From NCBI GenBank assembly GCA_900768735.1, contig CAAGDZ010000015.1:1-38182 (forward strand): a stretch of 38,182 nucleotides of DNA, written 5' to 3'. Below are positions 30,272-38,182 of the stretch, piece by piece; position 1 is the first letter of the stretch; the number at the start of each line of letters is the position of its first letter. Made by a program: the position numbers and the translations under genes. Source of the stretch: Oscillospiraceae bacterium (GTDB lineage: Bacteria; Bacillota; Clostridia; Oscillospirales; Ruminococcaceae). The notes below the pieces were generated by a model. That model did no database searches, was not told where the DNA came from, and saw only the letters and a list, made by a program, of their open reading frames with translations.

Positions 30272-31531
30272 TTATTGTCCCTTTCGCCGCCATACGCGCT
30301 CCATAGCATACCGTACACTGTCGATACTGTGATTATTCGCGTCAGGATAGGCGCTAATAATCTCATTTTCGGGTGTGCGCTCGTATTCGTATTTAGTGAA
30401 TTCCTCCATAGTTGCAGGACAGCGGGTAGGGTCAATTACAATTTTTTTCAAGGATTGCAGCCATTTCAAGCCATATTTAACGCTGTCGGGACCCTTAATC
30501 GCATTACGGCAGTTAGAACCATAGCTGCGGTAGTCGCTCACAGATTTTGGCTCCGCGCTGTCTGCGGTTATCAGGTCATAGTCTTTTACGCCCTTAATGA
30601 TTTTAAGTGCATTCCAAGTAACAGAATTGCTTTGCTTGTTGGCGCGATACTCGTCATATATGTATAACGTTTGACGGGCGGAGTCATAGTGCATTTTGCT
30701 CCAATGGAATGGGTCAGGGTACCAACCCCAGTCTATACCCATATAGATGTTATCGAAATGCGAAATTTCCTCGTCTGTAATAGCACGGATTTCAAGGTTT
30801 TCAAAGACCTCACCTCCCGCGCCTGTTGCCTCGCCTAAGTATTCGTGTTGATAAGCACGAGGATTTGTTTCCTTAAGAGCTTCCGCATCGTCAAAAAACT
30901 GCTGACCTAACCACTCAGGCGGTACATCAAGATAGCAGGATTTATGCCGCAGGGAATCTTTGTGAGGCTTCATTACATACTGATTAGCCCAATTGGATTT
31001 GGATATAGGGGGATTGAATGTCTTAAAAACAACAAACTTTTCTCCGCCGCGCATTACCGACTGCTGAACAGAACGTATTTCCTCCTCGCCCGCAAACTCG
31101 TCAAGCTCCTCAAACCAAATAAATTTGAAATAGCCTTTTGAAACCTTAATTGATTTCATTTTCTTTGCTTTATCAAGTCCACGAAAAAGAATAACCTGCT
31201 TTGTCGGCGTGTAGGTCATTTTGTACGGGCTTGTTGTGCATTTCCATAAATCCCTTACGCCGAGAGCCTCTAAGGTCCATAACATCTGCTCATATACGCT
31301 TGCGCCTATCGTATTGCCGACTTTGCGGAATATAACGGCGTTGGCATTCTTGTCCTGCATTATGCCGAGGGCAATTTCCGCACCTGCAAATGATGATTTG
31401 GTACTGCCGCGCCCGCCTGATAAATCGTAATAAGTATGCCGGCCGTCCATTATATCCCAATGTACCGGGTAAAATGCGGGAGCAATTACATTTGTTAAGC
31501 GTACCGTATTGTCATTACTGCGTGTCGGCAT
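30272..31531 (-). CDS. terL: Terminase large subunit
   Basis: 419 residues. Walker A is SGGRGSTKSS (38-47) and Walker B FIWFEELDEF (137-146), the ATPase motor that pumps DNA into the prohead. The nuclease part has MGIDWGWYPDP (Asp near 267) and ITADSAEPKS (Asp near 324), metal-binding acids of the RNase H-like fold. This is a PBSX/Terminase_3-type enzyme. ATG 31531 is preceded by GGAG at 10 nt; a GTG at 31540 is an alternative. It overlaps the small subunit gene by 17 nt. Confidence 0.95.
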   Translation of the reverse strand: MPTRSNDNTVRLTNVIAPAFYPVHWDIMDGRHTYYDLSGGRGSTKSSFAGAEIALGIMQDKNANAVIFRKVGNTIGASVYEQMLWTLEALGVRDLWKCTTSPYKMTYTPTKQVILFRGLDKAKKMKSIKVSKGYFKFIWFEELDEFAGEEEIRSVQQSVMRGGEKFVVFKTFNPPISKSNWANQYVMKPHKDSLRHKSCYLDVPPEWLGQQFFDDAEALKETNPRAYQHEYLGEATGAGGEVFENLEIRAITDEEISHFDNIYMGIDWGWYPDPFHWSKMHYDSARQTLYIYDEYRANKQSNSVTWNALKIIKGVKDYDLITADSAEPKSVSDYRSYGSNCRNAIKGPDSVKYGLKWLQSLKKIVIDPTRCPATMEEFTKYEYERTPENEIISAYPDANNHSIDSVRYAMERVWRRKGQ

Positions 31532-32012
31532 TGTCTGCACTCTCCGAGCTGTTGTCCGTAGCAGGAGGTTGCCGCGGTATATCGTTTATGATTTTTACTG
31601 TCGCCGCTGCCGCCGTAGCTGTTTCCTTTGCGGCGTCGTTCCAACCGGAAAAATTATTCTGTAAGCTGAATTTTGCTCCGTTGGAACCGTCTTTATCGAA
31701 AAGCCTTTCCTCCGCGTACATTTCGATACGCGTCATAGCTTCCTCTAAAATCTCCATAAAAGGCTGTTTAGCCTTATAGTTATATAGCCCTTTGCGGCTC
31801 TTAAAGCCAAGTGCCAAAGCCAACCCAGCCGTAGTGTACGGGCGCATACGGACGATTATAGGCCGACCGAATTTATCAAGCACCGGGTTTCCCTCGTTGT
31901 CGTACAGTATCTCGCCGTCGCATTTTTCAAAATAGGCGTCAACTAACTCTTTCATTTCGGCAGGGTCAGTAAATTTAGGCGGGCGCCCGCCTTTGTTTTT
32001 AATTTCGGACAT
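31515..32012 (-). CDS. terS: Terminase small subunit
   Basis: 165 residues. It opens with KNKGGRPPKFTDPAEMKELV, a DNA-binding start common in small terminases. It continues with YTTAGLALALGFKSRKGLYN (helix-turn-helix-like) and GAKFSLQNNFSGWNDAAKET near the end. It would recognise the packaging site. ATG 32012 has GAGGTG 9 nt upstream; a GTG at 32024 is an alternative. The terminator at 32045-32078 lies just upstream, so late transcripts may need antitermination or another promoter. Confidence 0.88.
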   Translation of the reverse strand: MSEIKNKGGRPPKFTDPAEMKELVDAYFEKCDGEILYDNEGNPVLDKFGRPIIVRMRPYTTAGLALALGFKSRKGLYNYKAKQPFMEILEEAMTRIEMYAEERLFDKDGSNGAKFSLQNNFSGWNDAAKETATAAAATVKIINDIPRQPPATDNSSESADNADTQ

Positions 32013-32044
32013 TGATTGGCTCACCTCGCTTTTTGTGGAATAGC

Positions 32045-32078
32045 AAAAATCCCCCGTTGTTTCCTACGGAGGATTTTT
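32045..32078. terminator. Bidirectional terminator after the toxin-immunity unit
   Basis: AAAAATCCCCCGT (32045-32057) pairs with ACGGAGGATTTTT (32065-32077) apart from one wobble, with A/T runs on both sides. It closes the DUF4417-toxin-immunity unit and separates it from the terminase genes. Confidence 0.82.
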
Positions 32079-32108
32079 GAAAATAATTAAAACAAAAAGA
32101 TATTTCTG

Positions 32109-32342
32109 TTAGTCAAATACCTCAAAAGCGCGTAACTCTGCTGTTCTTGAACGCTGTGTGGCATAAGCAATCATAGAAATTGCACGCCCCGTATCTTTTA
32201 ATACTACTACGGGAGAGTCCCCGCCGTTATTTTCCTGTTCGTTTTCACAGCTGAATGTATATGCGTCCTCGTACTCAATACAGTAATTGATATTGGTTTT
32301 TAACGCTTTTGCTTTTTTTAACGCTTCCTCATAAGTAATCAT
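32109..32342 (-). CDS. Probable immunity protein for the adjacent papain-fold toxin
   Basis: 77 residues, acidic (MITYEEALKKAKALKTNINY, CIEYEDAYTFSCENEQENNG, then SPVVVLKDTGRAISMIAYAT). ATG 32342 follows AGGAGG at 7 nt. It directly follows the toxin-like gene with a 20-nt gap and precedes the unit's terminator. Small acidic proteins of this build (EEAL.KAK..., then VVLKDTG) accompany phage toxin domains and resemble Imm35-type proteins. The immunity role is inferred from position and character. Confidence 0.7.
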   Translation of the reverse strand: MITYEEALKKAKALKTNINYCIEYEDAYTFSCENEQENNGGDSPVVVLKDTGRAISMIAYATQRSRTAELRAFEVFD

Positions 32343-32362
32343 AGTTTAGCCTCCTATTGATT

Positions 32363-33058
32363 TTATTTTCTGCGTTTTTGGTGATTTTGCCATACAAAAT
32401 TAGTTATACGGCCTGAAATACGCAAATTGTCGGTGCGCGTCAATCCGACGCTTTGTGTTTCGACTATTGCAAGCAGATTGTGCATGCTCGCAGTATTATA
32501 GCGTTCTCCTGTTTGGGCGTCAACAAATGTAATGTGTCCTTTTTGATTTTCTACGTTGAACACATGACCGCTACCCCTGCCGCGATATTGAATATTAACA
32601 ACCGCTCTTGCACCGCTGCCATATTCGCGCATTTTGGTTTTGATATTCTCTAATACTTTTTTCTCTGCGCTACTGTTGTTGCCCGCCGCGCCAACTCTAT
32701 CAGTAACAGCATGTCTAAAGGCTCCGCGCCAACGACCTAATCTTTGACCGTTTACGGGAACAACCATAGGCCATTTATCACCTGCGTATGTCGGTTGAGC
32801 TTCTACGTCATAGCCGCGGCGCTGCATTTCATAAGCAACAACGCACCTCTGACAGTTTTCCGAATATTCGCTATAATCATAAGAATGAAACGGATTGACC
32901 GTTTGTATGGCCTCGCTGATAGACCTTTCTTTACCTTTATCGCCTAATGCCTCCTGTACGGTTTTAGGTAACTGATCTATTAAGGCGTTTTGCGAATAAT
33001 TTTTCTGCTCCGGGGGAATTGAAAATGATAGACCGCTTTGACTGCCTCTACCACCCAT
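32363..33058 (-). CDS. Papain-fold (glutamine deamidase-like) toxin protein
   Basis: 231 residues. The N-terminus MGGRGSQSGLSF is like that found in phage MuF/minor-head-associated toxins. The C-terminal half has a Cys-His-Asp set: NCQRCVVAYEMQRRGYDVEA (Cys69), GHVFNVENQKGH (His165) and FVDAQTG (Asp180), matching papain-fold toxin 1 domains, which deamidate or cleave target proteins. It carries no MuF head domain, so it is a stand-alone toxin-like protein. It might be injected with the phage DNA or act in competition between bacteria. All three catalytic residues appear present. Target unknown. Confidence 0.78.
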   Translation of the reverse strand: MGGRGSQSGLSFSIPPEQKNYSQNALIDQLPKTVQEALGDKGKERSISEAIQTVNPFHSYDYSEYSENCQRCVVAYEMQRRGYDVEAQPTYAGDKWPMVVPVNGQRLGRWRGAFRHAVTDRVGAAGNNSSAEKKVLENIKTKMREYGSGARAVVNIQYRGRGSGHVFNVENQKGHITFVDAQTGERYNTASMHNLLAIVETQSVGLTRTDNLRISGRITNFVWQNHQKRRK

Positions 33059-33094
33059 ATTATAACACCTCCTATAATTTAAATCAATATAATT

Positions 33095-33820
33095 TTACTG
33101 TTTCTGTAAAAATTTTTTAACTGCTGATAAATCAATGCTCTTTATTGCATTTGCGAGTGTCGGAGAATCAAGCGTAATTCGCCAAGCATTATTGTGTAGC
33201 CGTACCCGCTCGCGCATTTGAGATTGGAATGATTTAACGGGTATGATATTCCCCGTACACCCCTCGGGTACCGTGCCATACATTATGACGGCTGTCGGCT
33301 GTAATCTCCTCAGCATTTCCTTATACCCTGACAAAAAATACTCTTTGGATTTGCTGTCTGCCTGTGTTCCAACACTCGATACAGCAACCATACTCTTTGC
33401 AGGCTCTCCGTCAAAACACCAATCATAGCTGTTATAGTCAGACCATGATATAGTTGGAATAACTGTTATCCCGTGCATCTGCCAATACTTACCGAGCCAG
33501 TGTTTACGGTAATGGTTGTAAATCTGTAACGCTAACGGGAAATCGGTGTATGTGGAGAAATCGGGAGTACATACCGCCTGAAACTGTCTTAAACGTTCTA
33601 TATATGCGTCCGGCTGTTTCCATACCCTCTCAAATTGGTAATCATCAACGAAAAAGTGAATACCGTGTATTTCGGGTTCCTCACAGGTCCGCATATAATT
33701 AAAGCCTATCCAGTTATCAACCGTGCATTGTGTCGCTTTAAGCTGCGGTATGCCATAAGGCGGAACCCCGCGGTATAAAGCTTTGTTTATGTTCTCATAA
33801 TTTCTTTGCTGCCTATACAT
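33095..33820 (-). CDS. DUF4417-like phage protein
   Basis: 241 residues starting at ATG 33820 after AGGAGG at 4 nt. It reads PPYGIPQLKATQCTVDNWIG, HGIHFFVDDYQFERVWKQPD, and later DWCFDGEPAKSMVAVSSVGT. This is the pattern of DUF4417 proteins of clostridial phages, whose function is unknown. It is the first gene of the unit that also encodes the papain-fold toxin and immunity protein, downstream of a clear promoter. An upstream in-frame extension has no binding site and is rejected. Confidence 0.75.
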   Translation of the reverse strand: MYRQQRNYENINKALYRGVPPYGIPQLKATQCTVDNWIGFNYMRTCEEPEIHGIHFFVDDYQFERVWKQPDAYIERLRQFQAVCTPDFSTYTDFPLALQIYNHYRKHWLGKYWQMHGITVIPTISWSDYNSYDWCFDGEPAKSMVAVSSVGTQADSKSKEYFLSGYKEMLRRLQPTAVIMYGTVPEGCTGNIIPVKSFQSQMRERVRLHNNAWRITLDSPTLANAIKSIDLSAVKKFLQKQ

Positions 33821-33837
33821 ATAGCCTCCTAATAATA

Positions 33838-33895
33838 ATACGGGTATTAAACAAATACCCCTATCCAATGCTGCCAAACAGCGCATTGAATAGAG
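33838..33895 (-). other. Leader hairpins before the DUF4417 gene
   Basis: On the plus strand GGGTATT (33842-33848) pairs with AATACCC (33853-33859), and CAATGC pairs with GCATTG within a longer imperfect inverted repeat at about 33861-33896. They lie in the 180-nt leader between the promoter and the DUF4417 start, so they may regulate that unit. The structure is predicted by eye only. Confidence 0.45.
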
Positions 33896-33999
33896 GATTT
33901 TTAACTGTGGGAATAACGGAGCGAATGGGCGCCCGCTGCGGGAGGAGGCCGTAACCCGCAAGCCCTGCACCGTTTTACATTCTGCCACGTTATCATTAT

Positions 34000-34028
34000 A
34001 TCATACCAAAAAGGGACATTGGGGACAA
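34000..34028 (-). promoter_or_regulatory. Promoter of the DUF4417-toxin-immunity unit
   Basis: TTGTCC (34028-34023) and TATGAT (34005-34000) with 17-nt spacing on the minus strand, just after the regulator gene. Overlapping TATAAT near 33997-34002 gives an alternative -10. Confidence 0.6.
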
Positions 34029-34032
34029 CTTT

Positions 34033-34434
34033 TCAATGTTTGCGTATATATCTATAACACGCCTTTTTGCAAGCGTCTATTGTGGTACCTCCTCCTATTG
34101 AGGCGGCGACCTCGTTCCACCCCAAATCCCGGTCAAATCGTAAGTAGAAAATATTCCTCAAATAGCTATCAGGAATAGAGGCTATGTATTCTTGCAATCG
34201 TTGCCGCTCACAAATACATTGAATTTGTTGTGCGGCTATGAGCATTAATAAGCGCTCTTTTTCCTCGTATAGCTTCTCCTGTCTGCTTGCTCTATTACCT
34301 GTTGAGCGCGATGCGTCGGACAGCTTAGGCCCCGCAGGTTGCAAGGACAAAATCTCTAATTCTTTTAGCCTTTGCTGATTCGTTTCTATTTCCTTTCGCA
34401 AATGATGTAATTGTGATAACTCTTTCAGAGTCAT
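34033..34434 (-). CDS. Late transcription regulator-like protein (RinA/ArpU/DUF1492 type)
   Basis: 133 residues. The N-terminal helical part is followed by IPDSYLRNIFYLRFDRDLGWNEVAASIGG, in which LGWNEVAASIG is a sigma-region-4-like helix-turn-helix. Members sit just before the terminase genes and activate late transcription in Firmicute phages. ATG 34434 overlaps the helicase stop by 4 nt, with AGGAGG 6 nt upstream. The quoted helical segment runs across about residues 86-114; the key point is the ArpU/RinA-like FYLRF..DLGW.EVA pattern. Confidence 0.75.
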   Translation of the reverse strand: MTLKELSQLHHLRKEIETNQQRLKELEILSLQPAGPKLSDASRSTGNRASRQEKLYEEKERLLMLIAAQQIQCICERQRLQEYIASIPDSYLRNIFYLRFDRDLGWNEVAASIGGGTTIDACKKACYRYIRKH

Positions 34435-35816
34435 AAACTGCCTCCTTTAGCTTGTTCAATTCTGACCTTAAGTGATTGCAAAAGACTTTCCTGCACGTCG
34501 TTTTTGTCCGACAAAGACTGTATAACATCTTCATCACGCCCGCCCTTAACAATCAAATGATGCACAATAACAGGTTGTTGCTGCCCCTGTCTGTGCAATC
34601 GTTTATTAGTCTGTTGATATTCTTCAAGGTTCCACGTCAGCCCGAACCAAATTATGTGATGCCCGCCGTCCTGCAAATTAAGACCATATCCGCACGAGGC
34701 AGGGTGTACGAGCAGTAAATCAATTTCTCCTGCATTCCAGTCGATTTTATCTTGTGCGCAGTTGTAAACGCGCACCCGGAGTTTTGTGCTGCTTAATGCA
34801 GATAACAACCTGTCGCGGTCATGATTGAAATAATAGCATACAAGCGCATGCTGACCGTTAAGGCGTTCAACTGTTTCTAAAAACGCATCTATTTTGCAAT
34901 CGTGAACAGGTACAACATTGTGTTCTTCATCATAAACTGCGCCATTACAGAGTTGCAACAGCTTTCCTGACAGCGCCGCGGCGTTTACCGCCGTTATTAT
35001 ATCCTCGTCAATTTCAAGCAGCGCCTCCCGTTCAAGCTGCTTATATGCCCGATATGCCGCTATGTCAAGGGTAACGGGAATATCTTCATATATAAGCTCC
35101 GGCAGGTCTAAATAATCGTCGGCTTTCATTGAAATACATATATCGGAAATAGCTTGCTGTATAGCAATATCCGCTCCCTCTTTCGGCGCGTAAGAAAAGA
35201 CTGTTGTGCGGTTACGCTTGTCAGGCACAAAGTACATATCGCGATATACGGATATTGTTCTGCCTAACCTCGCCCCACCGTCAAGCAGGTATATTTGCGA
35301 CCATAAATCAAGCAGCCCGTGAGGGTTCGGCGTACCCGTCAACTCGATTAGACGGTTTATCCTGCACCGAACTCTCTTTAAAGCCTTAAATCTTTTTGCC
35401 TGCGGATTTTTAAAACTGCTGCTCTCGTCAATAACAACGGTATCAAAAGGCCAGTTCCTCCCGCAATAATCTACGAGCCATTGAACATTTTCCCGGTTTA
35501 TAACATATATATCGGCGTTAGTATGTAACGCATTAATACGCTGTGCGGCGTTTCCTAATACGCTGACAATTCGTAAGCCCTGTAAATGCTCCCATTTGGA
35601 GGCCTCATTCTGCCAAGTGTCCTCAGCCACCTTTTTGGGAGCTATTACGAGTGCCTTAATCATCTGCCAGTAATATAGCTTTAAGTCGTGCAGCGCAGTA
35701 AGCGTTATTACAGTTTTACCAAGACCCATATCGACAAACAAGCCAATAGCGGCGCTGTTTATAATGCGGCTGTAACAGTATTTTTGATAGGCATACGGGA
35801 CGTATTTTTTAGGCAT
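34431..35816 (-). CDS. SNF2-family DEAD-like helicase
   Basis: 461 residues. Walker A is DMGLGKT (29-35); the DExx box is DESS (130-133) in VVIDESSSFKNPQAKRF; then LTGTPNPHGLLDLWSQIYLL and RLHRQGQQQPVIVHHLIV (motif VI) near the C-terminus. This is the SNF2/DEAD phage helicase often found beside the VirE and VRR-NUC genes in clostridial phages. It would unwind or remodel DNA during phage replication. ATG 35816 is chosen because AAAGGA lies 9 nt upstream; an ATG at 35834 has no site. It overlaps the VRR-NUC gene by 8 nt. Confidence 0.9.
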   Translation of the reverse strand: MPKKYVPYAYQKYCYSRIINSAAIGLFVDMGLGKTVITLTALHDLKLYYWQMIKALVIAPKKVAEDTWQNEASKWEHLQGLRIVSVLGNAAQRINALHTNADIYVINRENVQWLVDYCGRNWPFDTVVIDESSSFKNPQAKRFKALKRVRCRINRLIELTGTPNPHGLLDLWSQIYLLDGGARLGRTISVYRDMYFVPDKRNRTTVFSYAPKEGADIAIQQAISDICISMKADDYLDLPELIYEDIPVTLDIAAYRAYKQLEREALLEIDEDIITAVNAAALSGKLLQLCNGAVYDEEHNVVPVHDCKIDAFLETVERLNGQHALVCYYFNHDRDRLLSALSSTKLRVRVYNCAQDKIDWNAGEIDLLLVHPASCGYGLNLQDGGHHIIWFGLTWNLEEYQQTNKRLHRQGQQQPVIVHHLIVKGGRDEDVIQSLSDKNDVQESLLQSLKVRIEQAKGGSL

Positions 35817-36111
35817 ATTTGAAAATCCTTTCATAATCGCTTATTATAATATCAACTTTTTCAAACGTATCTACGGAGCTATATACTATAAAGCCGAGCG
35901 ACCGCAAAAGCGATTGAACATATTCCTGCCGTTTCCGTTCTTTCTTTCCGGGCTTTTTCAATTCGGCAAAACAGCAGTACCCGCCCGGCAAAAGAATTAA
36001 TCTGTCCGGCATACCCGTGTAGCTCATAAGCTCAAGCTTAATGCACATTCCGCGTAAAGCTGTTATCTTGTTCTTTAGCCGCCGCTCAATATCCTTTTCT
36101 TCAAGTGCCAA
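35809..36111 (-). CDS. VRR-NUC domain nuclease
   Basis: 100 residues from TTG 36111, chosen because GGGAGG lies 8 nt upstream. An ATG at 36189 would add 26 residues but lacks a binding site. The domain shows KDIERRLKNKITALRGMCIK, then GMPDRLILLPGGYCCFAELK, with Asp in PDR and ExK in ELK as metal-dependent nuclease residues, and GFIVYSSVDTFEKVDIII. This is the stand-alone phage form of VRR-NUC, usually with a SNF2 helicase next to it. It would act as a structure-specific nuclease in replication or recombination. Confidence 0.85.
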   Translation of the reverse strand: MALEEKDIERRLKNKITALRGMCIKLELMSYTGMPDRLILLPGGYCCFAELKKPGKKERKRQEYVQSLLRSLGFIVYSSVDTFEKVDIIISDYERIFKYA

Positions 36112-36220
36112 TTTCAGAACCTCCCGAACTCTCGCGCGTGCGAGTGTAAAAACTGCGATTCCTGCCGCGCTCTTTTCCTTATCGTCCATAGAGTAAACAG
36201 AGCATTATTCAACCGCCTAT

Positions 36221-36485
36221 GTTACATTCACGCGCACGCGCGTATTATGTACCCGCATCAGGCGGAATAGGGAGTATAAATACTCTCTGTTCTCTCTATT
36301 CTCACTAATTTACCCTTTAATAGAGTTTTTTTGTAACATTGTAACATTTTATTAGAATTGCCGCATTTTATAAGGCTTTGCGGCTATTTTGTCTGCCGTA
36401 ACATTTTGTAACTTTGTAACACCTGCAAATGTAACATTTTTTGAATGTTACGGCATTGTTACAGCATTGTTACGCCATTTGTAAC
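36221..36485. repeat. Dispersed iteron-rich repeat, copy C
   Basis: Non-coding gap between the VirE and VRR-NUC genes. It has 11 GTAAC/GTTAC elements, the CGCGCACGCGCG tract (36231-36242), an inverted repeat GAATAG...CTATTC (36265-36301) with an inner AGTATAAATACT palindrome, and blocks identical to copy A at 36307-36346, 36395-36421 and 36431-36462. Function unknown. Confidence 0.85.
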
Positions 36486-36493
36486 GGCAAATT

Positions 36494-38182
36494 TTATATT
36501 TTAATATATCCGCGCTGTACCCCATACGGACCAAAACGTAAGGGCCTGTCCGCACGTTTCCAACCGCGCATATTTGCCAAAATAGCGTTAATTTCCCGCG
36601 TGTCCATATTCTTTATATCCTTTGCGGAGCCGTGGAAAACCTCGCACCATACCTCTAATGCGCATATTCTGTCGCGCTCGACGAGATTTATTTCACCGTG
36701 AGCCGTTTGCGCCCAAAAGTCATAACGACGGTCAATAGGCCATTTAGCCCAATCATCGGGGACCTGTTTTGCAACAAAATCTAAAATCGGTCCCTCTTTA
36801 ACCGAAACCTCCCTGTGCTGTTCCTGCCGCTCCCGCGCCTGTTCTTCTATCTTATCTGTAAGATAGAGAATTTCGCCCATTTGCCACCGCGCCACAGCTT
36901 CCGCCCATACTTGGTCTATTTCACTATCAGTCAGGTCTTTAAATACACTGCGCGCAGGCTTTGATATGCCGACATCAACAGGCCAAAAGCGGCGGTTTCC
37001 CGTAGTATCTTGCAGAAAATCGGATTGATTACAGGTGCCGAAAAATACACAGCAGCGGGGCAGTTCTTTAACATTCCTGCCGTATGCCGCACGGTACCGG
37101 TCACTGCGCAGGGATAAAAATTGCTTAATTCGCGCGACGTCTGTTTTCCGAAAGGCGTCAAGTTCTGCAACCTCTACCACCCACACGCCTTGTAATAACT
37201 CGGAGGCTTCCTTGCCCTCGAAAGTACGGATTGAATCATTGAACCAACCGCGGGACATTTTATCAAGAATAGTCGATTTGCCTATGCCCTGAGGCCCACA
37301 GAGTATTAGCATATTATCGTACTTGCACCCCGGTGTCATTGCGCGGGCTACGGCGGCTGTAAACGCTTTGCGGCATACCGCGCGGTTATATTCGTTTTCC
37401 TCTGCGCCGAGATAGTCAATAAACAGCGTATCAAGACGGGGAACACCGTCCCAGTGCAGCCCGTTAAGATAATCCTGCACCTCGTTAAAAGCGTGTAAAG
37501 AAGAGTGAATATCAAGCGCAGAGTCGATTTTATCACGCCCTGTAATGCCGTAAACCCTCTCCATGTACCAATATACCCCGTTATTATCGGTATCAGCCCA
37601 CAAACGGCGCTTACTATCGTAGCACCACGGCAGGGAGCCTAATACCTCTCCGCGACCTGCAAATCTATTAAGTGCAAATTTGCCTTTTAAAAGCGAGTCG
37701 TTTTCAAGGATAATCAATAGATTATCAATAGTGGATTTTATAATACCCGTTTGGGGGTTAATCTGCAAGCGCTGTTTCCAGTCGGATTCGGGTGTATCTT
37801 CCACGGGCGAGTCGGTATCACCATTCCGATTGTTTATAATATCCACAAAATCAGTCATAGCCTGTTGTGTGCGGTCCTGTATAAGTGCGGCTGAAACAGC
37901 GGAGTCCTGTATAGCAAACTGGCACATAGCAGCATAAGAGGGCAGACGGTTGATAGGTGTATTAAAAGCTGAGCTATCGTCCATATCACCAAATTTATGC
38001 AGACGAACAAGGTCAAAAGCGTTTACTAATTTACCGCTGCACGGGTCTGTTGCATGGTGCGAATACAAGAACCGCCCGTTATCATATATTACCGCACCTC
38101 CGGCAGTAGAGCCATTAAGATAGGTATAACGGTTGCTGTCATTATCACATTGCGCATATATTCCGGGCAGAAACTCGTCCAT
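36494..38182 (-). CDS. VirE-family primase/helicase, partial at the window edge
   Basis: 562 residues in the window. The ATG at the very edge is probably internal, since related phage proteins are longer. Residues about 1-110 look like the end of a primase-type region. Walker A is GPQGIGKST (296-304) and Walker B VWVVEVAEL (333-341), followed by RSDRYRAAYGRNVKELPRCC and FFGTCNQSDFLQDTTGNRRF, a strong virulence-associated E (VirE, PF05272-type) signature. It should prime and unwind phage DNA at replication. It is followed at once by iteron repeat copy C. Confidence 0.88.
   Translation of the reverse strand: MDEFLPGIYAQCDNDSNRYTYLNGSTAGGAVIYDNGRFLYSHHATDPCSGKLVNAFDLVRLHKFGDMDDSSAFNTPINRLPSYAAMCQFAIQDSAVSAALIQDRTQQAMTDFVDIINNRNGDTDSPVEDTPESDWKQRLQINPQTGIIKSTIDNLLIILENDSLLKGKFALNRFAGRGEVLGSLPWCYDSKRRLWADTDNNGVYWYMERVYGITGRDKIDSALDIHSSLHAFNEVQDYLNGLHWDGVPRLDTLFIDYLGAEENEYNRAVCRKAFTAAVARAMTPGCKYDNMLILCGPQGIGKSTILDKMSRGWFNDSIRTFEGKEASELLQGVWVVEVAELDAFRKTDVARIKQFLSLRSDRYRAAYGRNVKELPRCCVFFGTCNQSDFLQDTTGNRRFWPVDVGISKPARSVFKDLTDSEIDQVWAEAVARWQMGEILYLTDKIEEQARERQEQHREVSVKEGPILDFVAKQVPDDWAKWPIDRRYDFWAQTAHGEINLVERDRICALEVWCEVFHGSAKDIKNMDTREINAILANMRGWKRADRPLRFGPYGVQRGYIKI

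Noticed and set aside
1..38182. CRISPR array or tRNA genes
   Set aside because: The regular repeats found are the tape-measure coding repeats and the dispersed iteron segments; no repeat-spacer array and no cloverleaf-like sequence was seen by eye.

Overview
The window looks like most of a temperate siphophage genome (prophage) of a low-to-mid GC Firmicute, probably a gut clostridium. The evidence is near-universal GGAGG ribosome binding sites, sigma-A type promoters, an A118/SPP1-like head gene order (terminase, portal, minor capsid protein 2, Gp20-type scaffold, capsid), a Gp15 tail chaperone and many YCPNCGAKM zinc ribbons. I cannot name the species. Nearly every gene is on the minus strand and reads from high to low coordinates. 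The exception is the end of a large serine recombinase (integrase) at positions 2-376 on the plus strand, which suggests that the left edge lies near an attachment site.

In transcription order: 38182-34033 is replication and regulation (VirE-type primase/helicase, VRR-NUC nuclease, SNF2-like helicase, late-regulator-like protein). Positions 34028-32045 hold a self-contained cargo unit with its own promoter and terminator (DUF4417 protein, papain-fold toxin-like protein, probable immunity protein). Positions 32012-29896 hold terminase and a small HExxH protein. Positions 29886-27550 hold regulatory and cargo genes: an independently transcribed lipoprotein, a ribbon-helix-helix protein, a BRO antirepressor operon, and a candidate plus-strand small RNA. 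Positions 27264-11600 hold head, neck and tail. Positions 11585-7375 hold fibre genes and a diversity-generating retroelement (DGR). Positions 7368-5131 hold lysis genes. Positions 4754-469 are a cargo operon led by a PP-loop enzyme and ending in a second DGR target.

The best supported unusual systems are four. (1) One DGR (RT, Avd, template repeat at 8837-8970) serves two variable genes, one beside it and one 8 kb away. Every template/variable difference falls at a template adenine, and both targets carry the same downstream hairpin. (2) The major capsid gene ends at a canonical -1 slippery heptamer (AAACCCT), followed in the -1 frame by a 90-residue cadherin/Ig-like domain that has no start codon of its own. 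(3) Three dispersed, non-coding, iteron-rich repeats (GTAAC arrays plus a covarying inverted repeat) sit at module boundaries. (4) A consensus plus-strand promoter and terminator define a probable structured RNA of about 75 nt beside the antirepressor operon.

How the parts would work together: the integrase and the RHH/BRO region would govern lysogeny, the replication block would amplify DNA, and terminase, head and tail genes would assemble the virion. The DGR would diversify a tail-tip receptor-binding protein and one additional cargo protein, and the holin/endolysin group would release progeny. All functions are inferred from reading the sequence; no database search was run.
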